From contig JAIXTY010000211.1 in NCBI GenBank assembly GCA_027483705.1, positions 1 through 41,443 of the forward strand: a stretch of 41,443 nt of DNA, read 5' to 3'. The position numbers and the translations under genes were made by a program. This DNA is from Rubrivivax sp. (GTDB lineage: Bacteria; Pseudomonadota; Gammaproteobacteria; Burkholderiales; Burkholderiaceae_C). Of this stretch, positions 1-7,193 are shown one piece after another; within the stretch, counting starts at the first letter, position 1, and each line of letters starts with the position of its first letter. The notes below the pieces were generated by a model that saw only the letters and a list, made by a program, of their open reading frames with translations, did not search any database and was not told where the DNA came from.

Positions 1-585
1 CAAGGCCTGCATGTGCTGCTGCTGATGGACTCGCTGACCCGTTATGCCATGGCCCAGCGCGAGATCGCCCTGGCCATCGGCGAGCCGCCGGCCACCAAGG
101 GCTATCCGCCCAGCTGCTTCGCCAAGCTGCCCCAGCTGGTGGAGCGCAGCGGCAACGGCCTGCCGGGCGAAGGCTCGATCACCGCCTTCTACACCGTACT
201 CAGCGAGGGCGACGACCAGCAAGACCCGATCGCCGATGCGGCGCGCGGCATCTTGGACGGCCACATCGTGCTGAGCCGTGAGCTGGCCGAGGCCGGCCAT
301 TACCCGGCCATCGACATCGAACGCTCGATCTCGCGGGTGATGACCAATGTGGCGCCACAAAGCCATATCGACGCCGCCCGCCGCTGCCGCCAGCTGCTCG
401 CCAAATACAACAAGGCCCGCGACCTGATCCAGCTGGGTGCCTACGCGCCCGGGCATGACCACGAACTGGACCTGGCCGTGCGCCTGCACCCCGACATCAG
501 CCGCCTGCTGCAGCAGGACATGCACAGCCCGGCCTTGCTGGCTGACAGCGTTCGCCAGCTGTCGGCCGTCATCAAGGACGCCTGA
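1..585 (+). CDS. fliI: Flagellar export ATPase FliI (C-terminal part)
   Basis: FliI is the cytoplasmic F1-like hexameric ATPase of the flagellar type III export apparatus; it unloads chaperone-bound substrates at the export gate. The reading frame is open at the left edge, so only the last 194 residues are present. The first visible residues carry the Walker B strand ([18 protein letters not shown]), followed by the conserved [18 protein letters not shown] segment and the catalytic-core sequence [15 protein letters not shown]. The C-terminal helical domain ([13 protein letters not shown]) ends at TGA 583-585. fliJ follows after 59 bp. The [28 protein letters not shown] block separates it from F1-beta and fits FliI/type III ATPases; the flagellar neighbours make it FliI. 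It shows roughly 11% A/T-ending codons, clearly more than genes from fliM onward. Confidence 0.97.
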   Translation, partial: QGLHVLLLMDSLTRYAMAQREIALAIGEPPATKGYPPSCFAKLPQLVERSGNGLPGEGSITAFYTVLSEGDDQQDPIADAARGILDGHIVLSRELAEAGHYPAIDIERSISRVMTNVAPQSHIDAARRCRQLLAKYNKARDLIQLGAYAPGHDHELDLAVRLHPDISRLLQQDMHSPALLADSVRQLSAVIKDA

Positions 586-644
586 ATTCTGCCGATACAC
601 CAGGGGTCCGCATCGGACCTCGCCGCTTTACCGAGGATCGCTAC

Positions 645-1121
645 ATGAGCAGTAGTTCCAGCAATCTCCAGGTCCTGAGCATCCTGCTCGAACGGGCCGA
701 GGCCGAACGTGACGAGGGCTTGCGCCAGCTGCAAGACGCCCAGGCCCGCGCCGATCGCGCCCGCGCCCAGCATGGCGATCTGGCCCAGTACCGCAACGAC
801 TACCAGCTGCGCTGGAGCCAACAGTTCGCGCGCCAGGGCACGATGGACATCGTCGGCTGCTACCAAAACTTCGGCATGCGCCTGAACGACGCCATCACCA
901 GCCAAAGCCACATCGCCGAATTCGCCGACCAGCGCGTGCAAAACGCACGCGAACAGCTGCAAGCGCTGGAGATGCGCGTGGCCTCGGTGCGCAAGCTGCT
1001 GGAGCGGCGCCGCCTGGAGATCAGCCGCAGCGCCCAGCGCCAGGAACAAAAGGCCACCGACGAGCAGGCCTCGCGCGCCGCCTACGCCAGCGCCAACCCC
1101 TTTGTGCGCCTGAGCGCCTGA
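645..1121 (+). CDS. fliJ: Flagellar export protein FliJ
   Basis: FliJ is the coiled-coil stalk protein that sits in the FliI hexamer and contacts FlhA, also acting as an escort for export chaperones. The 158-residue product is in the usual FliJ size range (about 145-160). It is almost entirely charged helix, with heptad-like stretches such as LLERAEAERDEGLRQLQDAQARAD near the N-terminus and LQALEMRVASVRKLLERRRLEI near residues 105-128, as expected of the antiparallel coiled coil. ATG 645 is preceded by a GAGGA-type ribosome binding site at about 632-637. Identification rests on size, coiled-coil character and position directly between fliI and fliK, because FliJ sequences are poorly conserved. 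Confidence 0.9.
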   Translation: MSSSSSNLQVLSILLERAEAERDEGLRQLQDAQARADRARAQHGDLAQYRNDYQLRWSQQFARQGTMDIVGCYQNFGMRLNDAITSQSHIAEFADQRVQNAREQLQALEMRVASVRKLLERRRLEISRSAQRQEQKATDEQASRAAYASANPFVRLSA

Positions 1122-1149
1122 GCCGGCTGCGCAAGCCAGGAGTGCCCCG

Positions 1150-2655
1150 ATGTCCAGCCCTTTGAACGCCCAACTGCTGGCCGCCCAGGACAGCGCCCGC
1201 GTGGCCGCTCTGCGTCAATCTGGCGCCTCGGCCCCACGGTTCACACCCAGCGCCAGCAGCGAAGAAACCGCGCTGCAGTTCAAGCAGATGTTGAACAAGC
1301 TGGATGTGGCCGCCGCCGCACCCAAGCCCACGGTGGCGACCGCAGCAGCGCCCACAGCGCCCGCCTCGGCACCCGCCGCCCTGCGGCCTGCCACGCCCGA
1401 CCGCAGCGCCGAGCGACTGGCCGAGCGCCGCAGCGAAACCCAAAGCCAGGATCAGAAACTGGCCGCCCGCCGCGCCCAGAATCAGTCCGGTGCCAAAGCC
1501 GCAGGCGCAGCCGAGCGCCAGGCCTTGAATGCGCAGCCCCCCAGCAAATCGGGCGGCAGCGACACCGGTGCCGAGCTCGATCGCAGCAGCGCCAGCACCC
1601 GCAAGCCCGCAGCCGATGAGCGCAGTGGCGACACCGCTGCCGCCGCCAAAGCCCCAGCCACGGCCGAGCCCAGCACACCGCGCAGCGACACGCAGGCCTG
1701 GAACGGCCAAGGCCGAGAGCAGGCACAGCCTGAGGACCAGGAAGAAGATAGCGATTCCGACGCACTCGCCATCGAGGCCGCTCGCGGCGGCCGGCCCGGC
1801 GAGACGGGTGAACTCGACGCCAGCACCGCCCCCTTCGCCGCCCGCCCGGACGGCAGCCGCAGCATGCGCCGCGACAGCATCCCCGGGGCCAGCGATCTCG
1901 GCAGCCGACGCGCCAGCACCGTGGACCGCGCCCAGGCTCAGGTGTTCGGCAAGGACCTGAATGCCGCGGGCACCAGCCAAGCCGCTACAGGCGCGGCCGG
2001 CCCGCTGCCCCTGGCCAACAGCGAAGGGAGCAACTTCGCCCGCATGCTGCAGGGCGCTGGCGGCACTCCGGATGCAAGCAGCCCCGTTCCCACAGCCTTG
2101 ACCGCAGCACAGGCGGCCACAGGGCTGGACGCGCTGAGCCGCAGCCAGGCCGCCGACGCCACTGCCCCCGCTTCGGCCAACAACAGCAGCGCCGAGGGCG
2201 CCCAGCTGCACCTGCAGTCGCCCCTGCATGCCCCGGCTTTCGCCCCCGAGCTAGGCGCGAGGCTCAGTGTGCTGGCCGCCGATGGCGTGCAAGAAGCCCA
2301 GCTCCACCTGAACCCGGCCGAGATGGGCCCGGTGCAGGTGCAGATCGTGTTGGAGGGCCAGCAGGCGCAGATTTCCTTCCATGCCGAGCATGCCGAGACG
2401 CGCCAGGTGCTGGAACAAAGCCTGCCCGACTTGGCGGCCGCCCTGCGTGACAGCGGCCTGACGCTGAGCGGCGGCGGCGTGTTCCAGCAAGCCCGAGACC
2501 CATCGGCGCAAGCCGAGTCGCGCGGCGACGAGGGCCGCAAGGCCGACGGACGCGGCAGCCGCCGCGAGATGCGCGTGGACGGCGCGGGATCAGACTTGGC
2601 GGCCAGCCCTGGCCCCATGCGACGCAGCCAGGGCGTGGTCGATTTGTACGCCTAG
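1150..2655 (+). CDS. fliK: Flagellar hook-length control protein FliK
   Basis: FliK is the secreted ruler that measures the hook and switches export specificity through FlhB. The 501-residue protein has the typical layout: a long low-complexity Ala/Pro/Ser/Gln-rich N-terminal and middle region (about residues 1-360) followed by a compact C-terminal Flg_hook domain at about 365-450. That domain contains the hallmark LNPAEMGPVQVQI at about residue 387, then a region ending LRDSGLTLSGGGVFQQ. The tail is charged and disordered. It starts 28 bp after fliJ, and a terminator-like hairpin lies just downstream (2664-2707). Its antisense strand shows long open frames only because of the GC-rich alanine codons. 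Confidence 0.93.
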   Translation: MSSPLNAQLLAAQDSARVAALRQSGASAPRFTPSASSEETALQFKQMLNKLDVAAAAPKPTVATAAAPTAPASAPAALRPATPDRSAERLAERRSETQSQDQKLAARRAQNQSGAKAAGAAERQALNAQPPSKSGGSDTGAELDRSSASTRKPAADERSGDTAAAAKAPATAEPSTPRSDTQAWNGQGREQAQPEDQEEDSDSDALAIEAARGGRPGETGELDASTAPFAARPDGSRSMRRDSIPGASDLGSRRASTVDRAQAQVFGKDLNAAGTSQAATGAAGPLPLANSEGSNFARMLQGAGGTPDASSPVPTALTAAQAATGLDALSRSQAADATAPASANNSSAEGAQLHLQSPLHAPAFAPELGARLSVLAADGVQEAQLHLNPAEMGPVQVQIVLEGQQAQISFHAEHAETRQVLEQSLPDLAAALRDSGLTLSGGGVFQQARDPSAQAESRGDEGRKADGRGSRREMRVDGAGSDLAASPGPMRRSQGVVDLYA

Positions 2656-2663
2656 AAACAAGC

Positions 2664-2707
2664 GGCCGAGGCGGCACCGAAATGACGAGCACCGGTCGGC
2701 CTTTTCT
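2664..2707 (+). terminator. Rho-independent-type terminator after fliK
   Basis: GGCCGA (2664-2669) can pair with TCGGCC (2696-2701), and the 3' arm is followed directly by TTTTCT (2702-2707). The loop is long (26 nt) but can fold further. It starts 9 bp after the fliK stop codon and 124 bp before fliL, so it could separate a fliIJK transcript from a fliL-R transcript. This is visual pairing only; no folding energy was calculated. Confidence 0.45.
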
Positions 2708-2830
2708 CCCCTTGGGACAGGATGGCAGCATCAATAATCAGCTCCAACCCGACCCATGGCCGCAGCGCCCCGGCACCCATGTGCCAGCGTCGCAGCGGGC
2801 TTGTTGAAGAAAAGAAGCACAGGAGTCCTC

Positions 2831-3430
2831 ATGTCTACACCGGCCGCTGCGCCCGCTGAAGCCCCCAAAGGCGGAGGCAACAAAAAGCTGATCATCATCA
2901 TCGCGGCCGTGCTCGTGCTGGTCTTGGGCGGCGGCGGCGCTGCCCTGCTCTTGATGAAGAAAAAGGCCCCGGCCGATGACGAAGAGGGCGGCGAAGCCGC
3001 GCCCTCACACCAGGAAGCGCCGGCCCATGCCGCGCCCAAGCCGGGCACACCGCCGGTGTTCGTGCCCCTGGACCCCTTCACCGTCAATCTGTCCGACAAG
3101 GATGTAGACCGCTTTGCTCAGGTCGGCATCACGCTGGAGGTGATCGACGCCAAGACCGCCGATCAGATCAAGGCCTACCTGCCCGCCATCCGCAGCAATG
3201 TGCTGATGGTGCTCTCACACAAAACGTCGGCCGAGCTGCTGAGCCGCGAAGGCAAGGAAAAGCTGGCCCGCGAGGTCCTGCGTGAATCGGTGCGCCCCAT
3301 GGGCATCGAGCTGGAGGACGAAGACGAGCACGAAGACGAGGCGGCGCCGAAAAAGAAAAAGAAGAAGAAAAAGCCGGCCGTGGTCAGCCCGGTCACCCAG
3401 GTTTTGTTCTCCACCTTCATCGTCCAGTGA
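2831..3430 (+). CDS. fliL: Flagellar basal-body-associated protein FliL
   Basis: FliL is an inner-membrane protein that surrounds the stator units and supports torque and motor stability. From ATG 2831, preceded by AGGAG (2821-2825), the product is 199 residues. An in-frame upstream ATG at 2756 would add 25 residues without family character and was rejected. Residues 20-43 form the single membrane span (IIIIAAVLVLVLGGGGAALLL) after a short cytoplasmic tail. The periplasmic stomatin/SPFH-like part follows from VFVPLDPFTVNLSD to the classic C-terminus VLFSTFIVQ. An acidic then basic insert (EDEDEHEDE, then eight lysines at 174-181) interrupts the domain just before that terminus and is unusual. 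fliM follows after 31 bp. Confidence 0.93.
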   Translation: MSTPAAAPAEAPKGGGNKKLIIIIAAVLVLVLGGGGAALLLMKKKAPADDEEGGEAAPSHQEAPAHAAPKPGTPPVFVPLDPFTVNLSDKDVDRFAQVGITLEVIDAKTADQIKAYLPAIRSNVLMVLSHKTSAELLSREGKEKLAREVLRESVRPMGIELEDEDEHEDEAAPKKKKKKKKPAVVSPVTQVLFSTFIVQ

Positions 3431-3461
3431 GCCCGCTGTTGAAGCAGATCGGTGATTCGCC

Positions 3462-4457
3462 ATGAATCAGCAAATCCTCTCCCAAGACGAAGTTGATGCG
3501 CTACTGCAGGGCATCACCGGCGAGAGCCAGAAGCTCGAGCAGGAAGAGGCGCCCACCTCGGGCATCCGCGAGTACGACCTCTCGAGCCAGGAACGCATCG
3601 TCCGCGGCCGCATGCCGACGATGGAGGTGGTGAACGAGCGCTTCGCCCGCAACATCCGCATCGGCCTGTTCAACTTCATCCGCAAGAGCCCGGAAGTCTC
3701 CATCGGCGGCATCAAGGTGCAGAAGTTCAGCGCCTTCCTGCGCGAGATCGTCGTGCCGACGAACTTCAACATCATGAGCGTGAAGCCGCTGCGCGGCAGC
3801 GGGCTCATCGTCTGCGACCCGAGCCTGGTGTTCGCGGTGATCGACGCGCTGTACGGCGGCGTCGGCAAGTTCCACACCCGCATCGAGGGCCGCGACTTCA
3901 GCCCCACCGAGCTGCGCGTGATCTACCGCCTGGTCGAGACCATCGTCGGCGAGTACCGCAAGGCCTGGACCGGCATCTACCCGGTGGAGCTGGAGTACCA
4001 GCGCTCGGAGATGCAGCCGCAGTTCGCGAACATCGCCACGCCCAGCGAGATCGTGGTGTCGACGCACTTCACGCTGGAGCTGGGCGACGTCACCGGCTCG
4101 ATCCACTTCTGCGTGCCCTACAGCACGCTGGAGCCGATCCGCGACGTGCTCTACAGCACCATCCAGGGCGACAGCGCCGAGCCGGACCGGCGCTGGGTCA
4201 ACCTGCTGAAGCAGCAGATCCAGAGCGCCGAGGTCGACCTCGTCGCCGAGCTGGCGCACGCCGGCGCCACGGTGGAGCAGCTGCTGGCCTTCAAGCCCGG
4301 CGACTTCATCGAGCTTGACCTCGAACCCATGATCCAGGCCAAGGTCGATGGCGTGCCCGTCTTCGACTGCCACTACGGCACCTCGAACAAGCGCTACTCG
4401 ATCAAGATCGACAAGCTCATCACCAGCAACACAGCCGGCTGGCTGGGAGACCAATGA
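3462..4457 (+). CDS. fliM: Flagellar motor switch protein FliM
   Basis: FliM forms the C-ring middle layer, binds CheY-P and controls the direction of rotation. The 331 residues match the family length. The N-terminal CheY-binding peptide is visible (MNQQILSQDEVDALLQGI), then the CheC-like middle domain (about 45-230), then the C-terminal SpoA domain (about 250-325) containing LLAFKPGDFIELDLEP. The gene shows a sharp codon-usage change: seven of the first 14 codons end in A or T, whereas codons from about 48 to 285 have essentially none. Its stop overlaps the fliN start (ATGA, 4454-4457), indicating translational coupling. Confidence 0.97.
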   Translation: MNQQILSQDEVDALLQGITGESQKLEQEEAPTSGIREYDLSSQERIVRGRMPTMEVVNERFARNIRIGLFNFIRKSPEVSIGGIKVQKFSAFLREIVVPTNFNIMSVKPLRGSGLIVCDPSLVFAVIDALYGGVGKFHTRIEGRDFSPTELRVIYRLVETIVGEYRKAWTGIYPVELEYQRSEMQPQFANIATPSEIVVSTHFTLELGDVTGSIHFCVPYSTLEPIRDVLYSTIQGDSAEPDRRWVNLLKQQIQSAEVDLVAELAHAGATVEQLLAFKPGDFIELDLEPMIQAKVDGVPVFDCHYGTSNKRYSIKIDKLITSNTAGWLGDQ

Positions 4458-4903
4458 TGTCCAGCGAACCCCAGAGCGAGATGTCCCCCGAGGACGCGAT
4501 GGCCGCCGAGTGGGCGGCGGCGCTGGCCGAGAGCAAGGGCGGCGGCGGCAGCGAGGTCGCCAGCGAGGTGACGGCCGCCGAGAGCGTGGCGCCGGCCGAG
4601 TTCACGAAGTTCAACAACGCGCCGGTCGGGCCTGCGGGCAACGACCTGAACATGATCCTCGACATCCCCGTGCAGCTGACGGTGGAGCTGGGGCGCACGC
4701 GCATCCCCATCAAGCACATCCTGCAGCTGGCGCAGGGCTCGGTGGTGGAGCTGGAGACGATGGCCGGCGAGCCGATGGACGTGCTGGTCAACGGCTTCCT
4801 CATCGCGCAGGGCGAGGTCGTGGTCGTGAACGACAAGTTCGGCATCCGACTGACCGACATCGTCACGCCCAGCGAGCGCATGCGCCGCCTCTCGAAGATC
4901 TGA
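4454..4903 (+). CDS. fliN: Flagellar motor switch protein FliN
   Basis: FliN builds the lower C-ring with FliM and helps dock the export ATPase complex. The 149-residue product has a variable, Ala/Glu-rich N-terminal third and a C-terminal SpoA domain (about residues 70-148), recognisable from ILDIPVQLTVELGRTRIPI, VVELETMAGEPMDVLVNG and GEVVVVNDKFGIRLTDIV. Two tandem ATG codons (4454 and 4457) are available; the first overlaps the fliM stop. Length is on the long side of the usual 130-150. fliO begins 14 bp downstream. Confidence 0.96.
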   Translation: MMSSEPQSEMSPEDAMAAEWAAALAESKGGGGSEVASEVTAAESVAPAEFTKFNNAPVGPAGNDLNMILDIPVQLTVELGRTRIPIKHILQLAQGSVVELETMAGEPMDVLVNGFLIAQGEVVVVNDKFGIRLTDIVTPSERMRRLSKI

Positions 4904-4917
4904 CCGAGGCCCGGACC

Positions 4918-5277
4918 GTGCAACCAGGATGGGGCTCGCTGCTGTGGTTCGGCGCCGTCATCGCGCTGATTCCGCTGGCGCTGTGGCTGCTGAAGCGCAC
5001 GCCGCTCGGCGGCATCGGCCAGGGCCGTGCCGGCACGCCACGCCTCGTGGCCACGCTGCCTTTGGCGCCGCAGAGCCGGCTCGTCACCGTCGAGGTCGGC
5101 CAGGGCGACGAGCGCCTGTGGCTGGTGCTGGGCGTCACGGCGCAGGGCATCCGCACGCTGCACACGATGGTGCCGCAGGGGGACGAACCCGAGGCGACCC
5201 CGCCGCCGCCGGCCGCCGCCTTTGCGCAGCTGCTGGGCCGGCTCAAGGGCACCGGAGATCCGGGTGCGCCGCGCTGA
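4918..5277 (+). CDS. fliO: Flagellar biosynthetic protein FliO
   Basis: FliO is the small membrane protein that stabilises FliP during assembly of the export gate. GTG 4918 gives 119 residues, a normal size. One hydrophobic segment lies near the N-terminus (about residues 6-22, [18 protein letters not shown]), followed by a cytoplasmic domain with the family signature [28 protein letters not shown]. The open frame extends far upstream through fliM and fliN, but only the GTG, with GAGG upstream, leaves those genes intact. The 3' end overlaps the fliP start by 14 nt. Confidence 0.88.
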   Translation: MQPGWGSLLWFGAVIALIPLALWLLKRTPLGGIGQGRAGTPRLVATLPLAPQSRLVTVEVGQGDERLWLVLGVTAQGIRTLHTMVPQGDEPEATPPPPAAAFAQLLGRLKGTGDPGAPR

Positions 5278-6046
5278 GGGCCGCCTGGCCGCGCACGGCG
5301 CCCGCGCCCTGCTGCTGACGCTGGCGCTCGCGGCCGGCGCCGGCACGGCCTGGGCGCAGCAGCAGGCCGCGCCGGGCACGCTGCCCATCGTCGTGGGCCA
5401 GGGGCCGGGCGGCACCAGCTACTCGGTGCCGATCCAGACGCTGCTGGTCTTCACCGCTCTGGGCTTTCTGCCCGCGGTGCTGCTGCTGATGACAGCCTTC
5501 ACGCGCATCGTCATCGTGCTGAGCCTCCTGCGCCAGGCGCTGGGCACGCAGGCCGCGCCGCCCAACCAGGTGATCATCGGCCTGAGCCTGTTCCTCACCT
5601 TCTTCGTGATGCAGGGCACCTTCGACGAGGTCTACCAGAAGGCCTGGCAGCCCTACACCGCCGGGCAGATGAACGCCGAGACGGCCTTCCAGGAGGGTTT
5701 GAAGCCGATGCGCAGCTTCATGCTCAAGCAGACGCGGCAGAGCGACCTGGCCCTCTTCGGCCGCCTGGCCAAGCTGCCCGAGGATCTCAAGCCCGAGGAC
5801 GCGCCCTTCCGCGTGCTGGTGCCGGCCTTCGTGACCAGCGAGCTGAAGAGCGCGTTCCAGATCGGCTTCATGATCTTCATCCCGTTCCTGATCATCGACA
5901 TGATCGTCGCGAGCGTGCTGATGAGCCTGGGCATGATGATGCTGAGCCCGGTGCTGGTGGCCCTGCCCTTCAAGCTGATGCTCTTCGTGCTGGCCGACGG
6001 CTGGAACCTGCTGCTGGGTTCACTGGCCGCCAGCTTCGTCACCTAG
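5264..6046 (+). CDS. fliP: Flagellar type III export gate protein FliP
   Basis: FliP pentamers form the core of the flagellar export gate with FliQ and FliR. From GTG 5264, with GGAG at 5254-5257, the protein has 260 residues. FliP is one of the few gate proteins with a cleaved signal peptide, and one is visible here ([17 protein letters not shown], about residues 14-30). The mature part shows the family blocks [38 protein letters not shown] and [18 protein letters not shown], ending in the C-terminal membrane hairpin. The start lies inside the end of fliO in another frame (14-nt overlap), suggesting coupled translation. fliQ follows 31 bp downstream. Confidence 0.96.
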   Translation: MRRAEGRLAAHGARALLLTLALAAGAGTAWAQQQAAPGTLPIVVGQGPGGTSYSVPIQTLLVFTALGFLPAVLLLMTAFTRIVIVLSLLRQALGTQAAPPNQVIIGLSLFLTFFVMQGTFDEVYQKAWQPYTAGQMNAETAFQEGLKPMRSFMLKQTRQSDLALFGRLAKLPEDLKPEDAPFRVLVPAFVTSELKSAFQIGFMIFIPFLIIDMIVASVLMSLGMMMLSPVLVALPFKLMLFVLADGWNLLLGSLAASFVT

Positions 6047-6077
6047 CGCGCGAACCTGACCCAGGAAGGGCACGGAC

Positions 6078-6347
6078 ATGGATTCGACCCAGGTGCTGGC
6101 CGCCGGCCAGCAGGGCTTGTGGATGCTGCTGATGGTGTCGGCCCCGGTGCTGCTGGTGGTGCTGGTGGTGGGCCTGGTGGTGAGCATCTTCCAGGCCGCG
6201 ACGCAGATCAACGAGGCCACGCTGAGCTTCGTGCCCAAGATCGTCGGCGCCGTCATCGTGCTGGCCGTGGCCGGGCCGTGGATGCTGTCGACCCTGGTGG
6301 ACTACATCCGCGCGGTGCTGATGGGCATTCCGGCGGCCGTGGGCTGA
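6078..6347 (+). CDS. fliQ: Flagellar export gate protein FliQ
   Basis: FliQ wraps around the FliP-FliR core of the export gate. At 89 residues it is exactly family-sized. Two hydrophobic helices are visible (about 15-37 and 52-75), with the conserved sequence ATQINEATLSFVPKI between them. ATG 6078 has a strong AGGAAGG ribosome binding site about 9 nt upstream. fliR starts 8 bp after the stop codon. Confidence 0.96.
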   Translation: MDSTQVLAAGQQGLWMLLMVSAPVLLVVLVVGLVVSIFQAATQINEATLSFVPKIVGAVIVLAVAGPWMLSTLVDYIRAVLMGIPAAVG

Positions 6348-6355
6348 GGGGCGCC

Positions 6356-7123
6356 GTGCTCACCTTCACCGAGGCGCAGCTGCTGCAGTGGCTGGCGCCG
6401 CTGGTCTGGCCCTTTCTGCGCGCGCTGGCCCTGTTCACCGCGCTGCCAGTGCTGGGCACGCGCACGGTGCCGACGCGCGTGCGCATCGCGCTGGCGGGCT
6501 TCATCGCGTTTGCGGCGCAGCCCTCGCTGCCGGCCCTGCCGCCCGAGGCGCTGGTGCTCGACAGCCCGCTGGTGCTGCCGCTGGTGGCGCAGCAGCTCGT
6601 CATCGGCCTGTGCCTCGGGTTCGCGGTGCGGCTGGTGTTCGCGGCGGTGGAGTTCGCCGGCGAGATCATCGGCCTGCAGATGGGCCTCAACTTCGCCGGC
6701 TTCTTCGACCCCATCAGCGCGACCACCGCCACGGCCACGAGCCGCTTCTTTGGCACGATGGTGGCGTGGCTGTTCATCGTCGGCGGCGGCCACCTCGTCG
6801 TCATCGCCGCGCTGGTGCAGAGCTTCCAGGCCTTTCCCGTGGGCCCGGAGCCGTTTGCCTTCCTGCGCCAGGTGCAGCCGCAGCGCTGGGGCGCCGAGAT
6901 CTTCGGCACCGGGCTGTGGATCGCGCTGCCGCTGCTGAGCATGCTGCTGTTCGTCAACCTGGTGCTCGGCGCCATCTCGCGCGTGGCGCCGCAGATCAAC
7001 ATCTTCGCGATCGGCTTTCCGGTGACGCTGGGCGTGGGCCTGGTGGGCCTGCTGCTCACGCTGCCGGCGCTGGATGTGCCGTTCCAGATGACGCTGGAAC
7101 GGATGCTCGGGCAGTTCCGCTGA
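6356..7123 (+). CDS. fliR: Flagellar export gate protein FliR
   Basis: FliR is the single-copy subunit completing the FliP5Q4R1 export gate. GTG 6356, with GAGGGG just upstream, gives 255 residues, the normal length. About six hydrophobic segments are present, together with the conserved EIIGLQMGLNFAGFFDPIS loop and the C-terminal block RVAPQINIFAIGFPVTLGVGL. It is the last flagellar gene in the window: flhB does not follow, and the next gene is convergent. A GC-rich hairpin starts 1 bp after the stop. Confidence 0.96.
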   Translation: MLTFTEAQLLQWLAPLVWPFLRALALFTALPVLGTRTVPTRVRIALAGFIAFAAQPSLPALPPEALVLDSPLVLPLVAQQLVIGLCLGFAVRLVFAAVEFAGEIIGLQMGLNFAGFFDPISATTATATSRFFGTMVAWLFIVGGGHLVVIAALVQSFQAFPVGPEPFAFLRQVQPQRWGAEIFGTGLWIALPLLSMLLFVNLVLGAISRVAPQINIFAIGFPVTLGVGLVGLLLTLPALDVPFQMTLERMLGQFR

Positions 7124-7145
7124 GCGCCGCCGCGGGTGGCGGCGC
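7124..7145. terminator. Hairpin between convergent fliR and phoX
   Basis: GCGCCGCC (7124-7131) and GGCGGCGC (7138-7145) form a perfect 8-bp stem with a 6-nt loop, beginning immediately after the fliR stop. No T-run follows on either strand, so if it terminates transcription it is not a classic intrinsic terminator. The convergent arrangement supports a transcription-end role. Confidence 0.45.
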
Positions 7146-7157
7146 CCAGCCGGCGCA

Positions 7158-7193
7158 TCAGGTGCCGCGCCAGGTGCCGCCTCAGGTGCCGAT
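7158..7193. repeat. Three tandem 12-bp units at the phoX 3' end
   Basis: CAGGTGCCG recurs at 7159-7167, 7171-7179 and 7183-7191, exactly 12 bp apart. Read on the minus strand, the units carry GGCACC followed by TGA, TGG and TGA, so the phoX stop codon lies in the first unit met by the ribosome and a second in-frame TGA lies 24 nt further on. This looks like slippage duplication at the gene end. Confidence 0.75.

Noticed and set aside
1021-2229. 402-codon minus-strand frame over fliK
   Set aside because: It is Gly/Ala-rich and antisense to the low-complexity part of fliK; typical shadow frame.
2772-2785. GGCAC/GTGCC mini-palindrome upstream of fliL as a sigma-54 site
   Set aside because: The GG-N10-GC spacing required for a sigma-54 promoter is not met on either strand.
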